A stretch of 6,515 nt of DNA, from positions 1 through 6,515 of the forward strand of contig JAEWLN010000190.1 in the NCBI GenBank assembly GCA_023457535.1, given 5' to 3'. This DNA comes from Bacteroidota bacterium (GTDB lineage: Bacteria; Bacteroidota; Bacteroidia; Flavobacteriales; Flavobacteriaceae). Below are positions 1 through 5,696 of the stretch, piece by piece. The notes under the pieces were generated by a model, which saw only the letters and a program-made list of their open reading frames with translations, was not told where the DNA came from and made no database searches. The position numbers and the translations under genes were made by a program. Positions within the stretch are counted from its first letter, which is position 1. Every line of letters starts with the position of its first letter.

Positions 1-1
1 C

Positions 2-2284
2 AATAACACCTCGGGCTGCATCGGCATTCCGATTACAAATATCGTTTACACGTTGGGGCCGGGCGTCACTTCGGTTTCAGCAACCGGTCTTCCGGCCGGG
101 ATCTCGGGGCAGATGATCGGCAATGAATTTGTGATTTCAGGCGCGGCATCGGTCAGCGGTACTTTTCCATTTTCAGGGATGGCCAGCGGGTCGTGCGGAT
201 CGGCGCCTTTCAATGGAATCATCGCTATCGAAAACGCGCTTAGCCTCACGCTCCAATCGCCGCCCGCGACCGAAAGCCAGCACGTTTGTATCGGTGTTGC
301 GATCGATCCGATCGTTTACGCAACGGCAAATGCAACAATAGTCCATCTCTCGGACGTACCCGCAGGATTATCGTATGGTATGAGCGGCGGTTTGCTGACG
401 ATTTCAGGCGTACCGTCCGCATCGGGAGAATTTACGATGAACCTTACAATATCCAACCACTGCGCGACATTGGTGCTGCCCGTTTCAATTTCTATATTGC
501 CCGACGCCACGCTCGCACCGCACAACGCTGCACTGACGCACCAGACACTTTGTGTGGACAGTCCCATCGACCCGATCCTGTACACGATTGGGCCGGCCAC
601 GACAGGGGTTTTTGTTTCGGGATTGCCTGCGGGAGTTTCTCATACGGTAACGGGTAATACGCTTATGCTGGCGGGAACGCCGGTAGACGCCGGAATTTTT
701 TCTTTTTCAGTGTCTGGATCAGGATGCGCTGCCCCGATGCAAACAGGAACGTTGGTGGTGACCCAAAAGCCAACCGTTCACATTGGTTATGCTTCGCCAT
801 TTTGCGCGACTGCGGGTCCACAGCCGGTAAACATCAGCGGAACGGGCGCTTTTTCCGGAGGCACATTTAGCGTCGGGCCGGGACTTTCATTGAATCCGGT
901 TACCGGTTCGGTCGATCCGTCGCTGAGCGTTCCCGGAACTTACACAATCGAATATACCACACCATCAGCAGGCGGTTGCAGCGGGGTCGTGGCAACTTCC
1001 AGTATAACGGTCACGCCAATGCCAACGGCAACGATCGGTTACGGCGGTCCTTTTTGCGCTGATATCAGCTCTCCCCAAGCCGTGACGCTTACAGGAACGG
1101 CACAGTACACAGGCGGCGTGTTTTCATCGGATCCCGGATTGCACATCGATGCGGTGACAGGCGCCATAACGCCATCGTTGAGCGCGCCGGGGCAATATCA
1201 CATAACTTATGCGGTTCCCGCCATGGCCGGATGCCCGCCGTTACCGGTTCAAACGCAGGTGACCATCCGTGCGATCCCGTCGGTTACGACCACACCGGCC
1301 CTTCCGATGGTTTGTACGGGCGGTACGGTACACATTGCCTTGTCCGACGCACTGCCCGGAACAACGTTTTGGTGGACAGTGTTGCAAAACAACGTTACGG
1401 GAGCTTTGGCCGGGGCGGGCAATGTGATCGCGCAAACGCTGACCAACACGGGCAACGCAATAGGAACTGTGGTCTATAATGTTGTGCCGGTTTCTGCCGA
1501 AGGTTGCGCCGGGCCAGCACGGTTGGTGACCGTTCGCGTACATCCGTTGCCCGAGCCGCATTTGCAGGGCGGGGTGATGTGTATCAACGCCAATACGGGA
1601 GCAGTGGTGCGCAGCATGGTACTCGACGCCGGACTTAACAATGCAGATCATGATTTTTTGTGGACGTTGGACGGACAGGTAATCCCCGGAGCGCACACCA
1701 ATATCCACGAGGCGACCGCTCCGGGGACATACGCGCTTGTAGCTACAAATAGCCATACAGGTTGCGCATCAGACATTGCCGGGGCAGTAGTGACGGCAAC
1801 CTATGTGGCCGATGTTGCGATCCTATCGGGCAATGATGCCTTTTCAGACGAATCCGTTATTACGGTAACGGTCGCAGGATCGGGCCAGTATGAATACCAG
1901 CTCGACCATGGTGCATACCAAACTGAAAATGTGTTTACCGGATTGACTTTGGGCGAGCACACCCTTCGCGTACGCGACCAGGACGGTTGTACAGATATTG
2001 TGCAAACGTTTACCGTCCTGGGCTACCCTAAATTTTTCACCCCGAATGGCGACGGCTATAACGACCAGTGGAACATCTTTGCACTGGCCGGCCAAAGCGG
2101 CTCGCGTATCTTTATTTTTGACCGATACGGCAAACTGCTCAAGCAAATCAGCCCGGCCGGACAAGGTTGGGACGGTACGTTCAACGGGCAGGCCATGCCG
2201 GCTACAGATTATTGGTTTGTCGTGGAATATCTGGATAAACAGATTAAAAAAGAATTCAGGGCGCACTTTTCGCTCAAACGATAA
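2..2284 (+). CDS. Multi-domain secreted adhesin-like protein with T9SS type B (CHU_C) sorting domain, 5'-truncated
   Basis: The frame is open from the left edge to a TAA at 2282-2284, so the true start is upstream; 760 residues are visible. Residue 18 is a TTG codon inside a repeat module, not a start. In order there are three He_PIG-like Ig modules (residues 6 to about 253, marked GLPAG and ISG.P...G.F), two 84-residue modules with IGY..PFC and PSLS.PG (255-339, 342-425), a PKD-like module (about 426-519), an Ig-like module with FLWTLDG and a GTY strand (520-601), and a SprB-like module (602-674, with YEYQLDHGAYQ and RVRDQDGC). The end (675-760) has FFTPNGDGYNDQWNI, IFDRYGKLL, GWDGTFNG and a final HFSLKR, the hallmarks of the gliding-motility-associated CHU_C/TIGR04131 domain. 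Such proteins cross the outer membrane by T9SS and are displayed or released. A role in adhesion or gliding is inferred from the family; the ligand is unknown. Confidence 0.93.
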   Translation, partial: NNTSGCIGIPITNIVYTLGPGVTSVSATGLPAGISGQMIGNEFVISGAASVSGTFPFSGMASGSCGSAPFNGIIAIENALSLTLQSPPATESQHVCIGVAIDPIVYATANATIVHLSDVPAGLSYGMSGGLLTISGVPSASGEFTMNLTISNHCATLVLPVSISILPDATLAPHNAALTHQTLCVDSPIDPILYTIGPATTGVFVSGLPAGVSHTVTGNTLMLAGTPVDAGIFSFSVSGSGCAAPMQTGTLVVTQKPTVHIGYASPFCATAGPQPVNISGTGAFSGGTFSVGPGLSLNPVTGSVDPSLSVPGTYTIEYTTPSAGGCSGVVATSSITVTPMPTATIGYGGPFCADISSPQAVTLTGTAQYTGGVFSSDPGLHIDAVTGAITPSLSAPGQYHITYAVPAMAGCPPLPVQTQVTIRAIPSVTTTPALPMVCTGGTVHIALSDALPGTTFWWTVLQNNVTGALAGAGNVIAQTLTNTGNAIGTVVYNVVPVSAEGCAGPARLVTVRVHPLPEPHLQGGVMCINANTGAVVRSMVLDAGLNNADHDFLWTLDGQVIPGAHTNIHEATAPGTYALVATNSHTGCASDIAGAVVTATYVADVAILSGNDAFSDESVITVTVAGSGQYEYQLDHGAYQTENVFTGLTLGEHTLRVRDQDGCTDIVQTFTVLGYPKFFTPNGDGYNDQWNIFALAGQSGSRIFIFDRYGKLLKQISPAGQGWDGTFNGQAMPATDYWFVVEYLDKQIKKEFRAHFSLKR
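17..760 (+). repeat. Three tandem He_PIG-like Ig modules (protein-level repeat, ~88-90 residues)
   Basis: Module starts are marked by a cysteine followed by a (P/A)I..I.Y pattern: CIGIPITNIVY at nt 17, CIGVAIDPIVY at nt 287 and CVDSPIDPILY at nt 551. This gives periods of 90 and 88 codons. Each then carries a (G/V)(L)PAG turn, a hydrophobic LxISG/LxLAG strand, a P...(S/A)G.F strand and a closing cysteine. The pattern matches the putative Ig (He_PIG) repeats of Bacteroidota surface proteins. The copies have diverged at the DNA level, so recombination between them should be limited. The first module may be preceded by more copies outside the window. Confidence 0.8.
764..1276 (+). repeat. Two tandem 84-residue IGY..PFC modules
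   Basis: Two adjacent copies share, in order, IGY(A/G).PFC, a P..V...G...(F/Y).GG.FS strand, PGL...(P/A)VTG, PSLS.PG.Y.I.Y and a final GC. The PFC motifs are 84 codons apart. This is a beta-sandwich type seen widely in T9SS-exported proteins of Bacteroidota, and it differs from the three upstream modules. Confidence 0.8.
2024..2281 (+). other. T9SS type B sorting domain (CHU_C / TIGR04131) coding segment
   Basis: The last 86 codons of the adhesin contain the canonical FTPNGDGYND motif, the IFDRYG strand, the GWDGTFNG turn, (A)TDYWFVVEY and the terminal HFSLKR. In the known family this domain targets the passenger to the T9SS. Type B domains are usually associated with PorP/SprF-like partner proteins; no such gene is visible here. 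Confidence 0.9.
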
Positions 2285-2294
2285 TGCATCCGGA

Positions 2295-4073
2295 TCATTG
2301 ATTGGAGAACTGTAAGTTGCTTAAATTTCTATAGATACCATTTTCTAACGAAAGTAATTCTTTATGCGTTCCGGATTCTGCGACAATGCCTTTGTCAAGC
2401 ACGAGGATCTGGTCTGCATTGCGGATCGTGGCCAGCCTGTGGGCGATGATGATGCTTGTACGACCCTGCATGAGCACTTCGAGTGCTTCCTGGACCAATT
2501 TTTCGCTCTCACTGTCGAGCGACGAGGTGGCTTCGTCCAATATCAGGATGCTCGGATTCTTGAGCAACGCCCTGGCAATGGCGATGCGCTGGCGTTGCCC
2601 GCCCGATAATTTGATGCCGCGTTCGCCCACAACGGTATCGAACTTTTCCGGAAAACTTTCAATAAAATGATAGGCATTGGCTTGTCTGGCTGCAAGCAAA
2701 ATCTCTTCATCGGTGGCATTGGGCTTGCCGTAGGCGATGTTTTCGCGTATCGTGCCGCCAAATAAAATCACATCCTGGGGCACAATGCTCATGTTGCCGC
2801 GCAAAACTTCAAGCGGATAGTCGTAAATGTTTTTGCCGTCCACCAAGATCTGCCCGGCATTGATATCGTAAAAACGCAGCAGCAACGATGCGATGGTCGA
2901 CTTTCCAACGCCGCTCGGGCCTACGATGGCTATTTTCTGCCCTGATCCCGCTTTGAAGCTTACCTGGCGTAAAACCGCAATTTCGCTTCGCGTCGGGTAG
3001 TGGAATGCGACATTGTCGAAAGTAACGTCGCCGTTAAGCTTTTGCGCTGTTTTTTGAAGTCCGATGGCTTCCGGCTTTTCGTCGAGCAATTCAAACACGC
3101 GCTGGGTCGCGCCAACGGCTTTTTGGATCTGGGCATACAATTCGGCCACACCCCCGAAGGACGCGCCGACAAAGATCGAATACAAAACGAACGAAATCAG
3201 CTTACCTACGCTCATTTCACCACTGATGCTGAGCTGCACGCCATACCAAACCACCGCTACGATCGATCCGAACAGGCAAAAAATAATGAACGATGCAAAA
3301 TAACCGCGGTAGCGCCCGCCTTTGATGGCCAGTTGCGCCACTTCGTGGATCTTGCCTTTGTATCGCGCCATTTCGTACCATTCATTTGCGAATGCCTTGA
3401 CCATGCTGATCCCTTGCAGCGTTTCTTCGACAATGACCTGGCTTTCGGCCACCTGATCCTGCACCTTTTTGGCGTATTTGCGGATAAAGCGCCCAAAAAC
3501 TACAGCGGCAATGGCGACCATCGGTACTACGGCCAGCATGAGCAATGTCAGTTTGATGCTTTCGCTGGCCAGCAAAGCAATCCCGCCAACAATGAGTATG
3601 AACTGGCGTAAGAATTCAGCAATCGTACTGGTGAGCGTGTCCTGGATTTGGGTAACGTCCGAACTGATGCGCGAATTGAGCTCACCGACGCGTTTTTGCG
3701 AGAAAAAAACCATCGGCAGTTTCACAAGGTTGCCGTAAAGCGCAAGCCGGATGTTGGCCAGCGTATGTTCTGTAAAGCTCACAAAAAGCGATAGCCGGAA
3801 AAACGAAAAGAAGGATTGCAGGAACAAAATACCGAGTAAACCAAGCGCGATGGCATTGGCCCGATCCAGGTCTTTTTCCTTGACGCAATCCACGAGCATG
3901 CCCATAAGTTTTGGAAATGCCAGCGCAGTGCCGCCGGTGAGCAATAAGAAGAGCAGTCCGAGGTAGAATTTCCATCGGTGCTGGCCGGCATAGCTGAAAA
4001 TTTGGGCTGCTTTGCCGAGCGAACCCGCTGTGATTTTGGATTTGGGGAGGTCATTCTCGAGGCGTCGGGCCAT
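2295..4073 (-). CDS. ABC exporter half-transporter, MsbA/BmrA-like (fused transmembrane and ATPase domains)
   Basis: A 592-residue inner-membrane exporter subunit, expected to homodimerise and use ATP to export a lipid, drug or peptide; the substrate cannot be read from sequence. About six membrane helices lie near residues 35-60, 77-100, 151-170, 175-194, 258-280 and 291-313. The ATPase domain follows from about 345. It has an A-loop tyrosine (FHYPTR, Y359), Walker A GPSGVGKST (385-393), a Q-loop (VPQD, Q433), signature LSGGQ (489-493), Walker B ILILDE with E514, a D-loop (SSLD) and the H-loop histidine H545, so both ATP sites of a homodimer should be catalytic. I chose the ATG at 4073 (MARRLEND). 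An in-frame TTG at 4139 would add 22 residues, but these have no family character and overlap the candidate promoter. It converges on the adhesin with a 10-base gap. Length is typical for the family. Confidence 0.95.
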   Translation of the reverse strand: MARRLENDLPKSKITAGSLGKAAQIFSYAGQHRWKFYLGLLFLLLTGGTALAFPKLMGMLVDCVKEKDLDRANAIALGLLGILFLQSFFSFFRLSLFVSFTEHTLANIRLALYGNLVKLPMVFFSQKRVGELNSRISSDVTQIQDTLTSTIAEFLRQFILIVGGIALLASESIKLTLLMLAVVPMVAIAAVVFGRFIRKYAKKVQDQVAESQVIVEETLQGISMVKAFANEWYEMARYKGKIHEVAQLAIKGGRYRGYFASFIIFCLFGSIVAVVWYGVQLSISGEMSVGKLISFVLYSIFVGASFGGVAELYAQIQKAVGATQRVFELLDEKPEAIGLQKTAQKLNGDVTFDNVAFHYPTRSEIAVLRQVSFKAGSGQKIAIVGPSGVGKSTIASLLLRFYDINAGQILVDGKNIYDYPLEVLRGNMSIVPQDVILFGGTIRENIAYGKPNATDEEILLAARQANAYHFIESFPEKFDTVVGERGIKLSGGQRQRIAIARALLKNPSILILDEATSSLDSESEKLVQEALEVLMQGRTSIIIAHRLATIRNADQILVLDKGIVAESGTHKELLSLENGIYRNLSNLQFSNQ

Positions 4074-4086
4074 GGTTCTTTTTTGT

Positions 4087-4095
4087 GCAAAAATA
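4087..4095 (-). promoter_or_regulatory. Candidate Bacteroidota -7 promoter element for the ABC exporter
   Basis: Read on the minus strand this is TATTTTTGC, a full match to the TAnnTTTG -7 consensus of Bacteroidota sigma-ABfr promoters, 13 bases before the chosen ATG. No TTG -33 box lies at the usual distance; the nearest is about 31 bases upstream of the element. An A-rich stretch (AAAAAAGAA) just before the ATG could serve as the ribosome site. If used, the leader would be only about 10 bases. Confidence 0.4.
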
Positions 4096-4150
4096 CGCAA
4101 ACCTTTGTTATAAATGCCGCGGGGAACAAATGTCGGCAATCGGGAATCTT

Positions 4151-4177
4151 AAAAAAAAGGCCCGTACGAGACGGGCC
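4151..4177 (-). terminator. Rho-independent terminator of the 460-residue secreted protein gene
   Basis: On the plus strand, eight A's (4151-4158) are followed by GGCCCGT (4159-4165), a loop ACGAG and ACGGGCC (4171-4177). Read on the minus strand this is a perfect 7-bp GC-rich stem followed by eight T's, starting 18 bases past the stop codon of the gene at 4196-5578. The other side has no T run, so it should act only on minus-strand transcripts. It separates that gene from the ABC exporter downstream. Confidence 0.9.
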
Positions 4178-4195
4178 GCAGTGGTGTTGTAGGGT

Positions 4196-5578
4196 TTAAA
4201 GTTTGATGATCTTGAGTGTTTGTGATACGCCATCGCGCAATTGAAGGCGTAAAATGTAGACCCCGCAAGCCAGCGCACGCAGGTCGACCTCCGTTCCTGA
4301 CCATTGGAAATTCCCGACACGACGTCCATCGGAGGCAAAAATACTGAGCTGGTCGATGGCGCTGTCACTGACCAGATGCAGTACATCGGACACAGGATTG
4401 GGATAATGCCGCAACAGGCCAGTGGTCTGGGGGTTATCCGTACCAAGATTTTCCGCGCAGAACCCATCTACTGCCATCACCATTTGAAGCCCTTCGTGCT
4501 GTACCCAGGTTGTCCCGCCGTCAAATGAAGAGGCGCTGTATCCGCCGATGCCGGGTTGCGTCGACCCAAGCCATCCAAGCAAATCCGTGGCGTGCGGCGT
4601 AGGCACGACTTCGATGAAATAATTCCCTTCAGTCAACGCAATGGGCTCATTCTCGAATGAAAAGGTGATCAGTACGGAAACGATGTCCAACGGAATACCA
4701 GGAAACGGCCAGTAACCGTTGTATTTTTCCTCGAGTGGGCCTTTTTGCGGGAATGAGTGCAGGATTTCGCCGGGCATTCCGTTTTGCGAACCTCTGATGT
4801 TGATTGTGGCATTGTGCAATCCGCCACCGAGCAGAATGTTGTGCATCTGGAATTTTGTCAGGTGGAAAATCGTATTGGGCGCCACGGTAAAATCGTCGGC
4901 CACGTGCACCATGCCTTCCGAATTCATGAAAGTTGCGGCGGTTTGGAAAGCGTCGAACGGATTTTCCTGTTGGCATGCTGAACCCCAATCGGGCTGTTCT
5001 TCTCCTGAGTCAGCGCATTGCCCGAGGATCTGAAATACTTTGCTGTAATAGCCCGTTCCGCTCCAATCTTCGTCTTGAAACCGGCCGTAATCGAACAATC
5101 CGTAAGTTTGCGATTGGCTCGTGATTTCCCACCATACGGCCGTTCCGTCGGTAGCGCTGGCGGCCACCTCGAGAAAATATTTGCCTTTTTGAAGAACCAA
5201 AGGGGAAGGCAAATCGACCGTTATCACATAACAATTCATCCCGAGTTCCGGGATCGGATACAACAATTCCTGACTTGCCGGAACAGTGGAAGTAAACGAT
5301 GCAAGCGGTTCGCCGGGAAGTCCGTTTTGCTCGGCGCGCAGCGTGATATTGGCCAGGCTTACGGGGGCTTCGGTCAGCAGGTTGAATGTTACGGTGCCGA
5401 CGGTGAATGCTGTTCCAAAAGGAACGTCAAAATCCGCTGCGCCGGCATATTCTAATGTGCCGCCTGTGGTTACATTTTCACCGGTGGCGGTCGCGTCGGA
5501 GGAGGTTCCGAAGCTGCATTCCTGGGCATACGACCAACCGCACGCCAACAAAACAATGGGAATAAATTTCAATTTCAT
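4196..5578 (-). CDS. Secreted two-module protein with T9SS type A (Por secretion tail) sorting domain
   Basis: A complete 460-residue protein of unknown function. It starts with a signal peptide (MKLKFIPIVLLACGWSYAQ, likely cleaved near residue 19). Two related modules of about 170 residues follow, at 21-188 and 202-374. Both carry an A.DF.V...T.F strand, QNG(L/M)PGE.L.SF (84-95 and 265-276), a GKYFLEV/GNYFIEV strand (132-138 and 318-324) and a tryptophan soon after. They look like beta-sandwich modules, and I recognise no catalytic motif. The tail (387-460) has YPNPVSDVLHL, a SIFASDGRRV strand, DLRALACGVYILRL and a final KIIKL, matching TIGR04183 Por_Secre_tail, which directs T9SS export and often anchoring on anionic LPS. 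The ATG at 5578 is preceded by an A-rich AAAAAAAGTAACC. An AraC-type regulator lies upstream in the same orientation, 118 bases away. Confidence 0.93.
   Translation of the reverse strand: MKLKFIPIVLLACGWSYAQECSFGTSSDATATGENVTTGGTLEYAGAADFDVPFGTAFTVGTVTFNLLTEAPVSLANITLRAEQNGLPGEPLASFTSTVPASQELLYPIPELGMNCYVITVDLPSPLVLQKGKYFLEVAASATDGTAVWWEITSQSQTYGLFDYGRFQDEDWSGTGYYSKVFQILGQCADSGEEQPDWGSACQQENPFDAFQTAATFMNSEGMVHVADDFTVAPNTIFHLTKFQMHNILLGGGLHNATINIRGSQNGMPGEILHSFPQKGPLEEKYNGYWPFPGIPLDIVSVLITFSFENEPIALTEGNYFIEVVPTPHATDLLGWLGSTQPGIGGYSASSFDGGTTWVQHEGLQMVMAVDGFCAENLGTDNPQTTGLLRHYPNPVSDVLHLVSDSAIDQLSIFASDGRRVGNFQWSGTEVDLRALACGVYILRLQLRDGVSQTLKIIKL
4199..4420 (-). other. T9SS type A sorting domain (Por_Secre_tail / TIGR04183) coding segment
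   Basis: The last 74 codons of the secreted protein encode the HYPNPVSD entry motif, two central strands, the GVYILRL strand and a basic KIIKL end. In known T9SS cargo this domain is recognised by the translocon and removed by the PorU sortase. This window does not contain any T9SS machinery gene. Confidence 0.88.
4457..5518 (-). repeat. Internal duplication of a ~170-residue module in the secreted protein
   Basis: Module 1 is coded at 5015-5518 and module 2 at 4457-4975, with a short acidic linker (ADSGEEQPDWGSA) between them. The modules align without large gaps at an offset of about 181 residues around QNGLPGE / QNGMPGE. Each is bounded by a cysteine at the start (C21, C202) and at the end (C188, C374), with matching ends VFQILGQC and VMAVDGFC. 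Identity outside the anchor motifs is low, so the duplication is old. Confidence 0.75.
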
Positions 5579-5599
5579 GGTTACTTTTTTTGGTGGATG

Positions 5600-5607
5600 T
5601 AAAAGTA
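5600..5607 (-). promoter_or_regulatory. Weak -7-like element before the secreted protein gene
   Basis: On the minus strand this reads TACTTTTA, seven of eight positions of TAnnTTTG counting the free ones, 21 bases before the ATG at 5578. The region 19 bases upstream is GC-rich and has no TTG. A competing candidate is TATTTTG at 5643-5649 within the direct repeat. The sequence does not settle which one is used. Confidence 0.2.
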
Positions 5608-5639
5608 GCCGATAGGTGGCGTGGTGCCGGCGGGTTGTC

Positions 5640-5667
5640 TTTCAAAATACAATATTTCAAAACACAA
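5640..5667. repeat. 13-bp direct repeat with one mismatch, candidate operator
   Basis: TTTCAAAATACAA (5640-5652) and TTTCAAAACACAA (5655-5667) are direct repeats with one mismatch and a 15-bp period. They lie between the AraC-type regulator gene and the start of the secreted protein gene. Direct repeats are usual for AraC-family binding sites, but their spacing is more often near 21 bp. Read on the minus strand, the two copies also supply a TTG and a TATTTTG with a 15-base gap, a loose match to Bacteroidota promoter boxes. Confidence 0.45.
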
Positions 5668-5696
5668 AAAAGGAGATTCCTGCTAAAATACGGGGT

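Noticed and set aside
53..55. Start codon of the adhesin at the TTG at 53
   Set aside because: The same frame is open to the window edge and the upstream codons complete the first repeat module (CIGIPITNIVY), so the gene is truncated by the window.
1241..1756. 171-residue open frame on the minus strand within the adhesin
   Set aside because: Rich in Arg, Cys and His with no domain pattern; an antisense shadow of the PKD-like and Ig-like modules.
2283..2299. Bidirectional terminator from AATG...ATCCGGAT...CATT
   Set aside because: The palindrome is short, leaves almost no loop, and has no T run on either strand.
3000..3611. 203-residue open frame on the plus strand opposite the ABC exporter
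   Set aside because: It lies wholly within the exporter, has no recognisable motif, and its composition is that of an antisense shadow.
4074..4139. N-terminal extension of the ABC exporter from a TTG at 4139 (22 extra residues)
   Set aside because: The extension lacks family character, uses a rare start, and covers the candidate -7 element; the ATG at 4073 gives the usual length and an A-rich upstream stretch.
5608..5640. GC-rich stretch between regulator and secreted gene as a terminator hairpin
   Set aside because: Only 3-bp complementary arms (GGC/GCC) can be formed and no T run follows.
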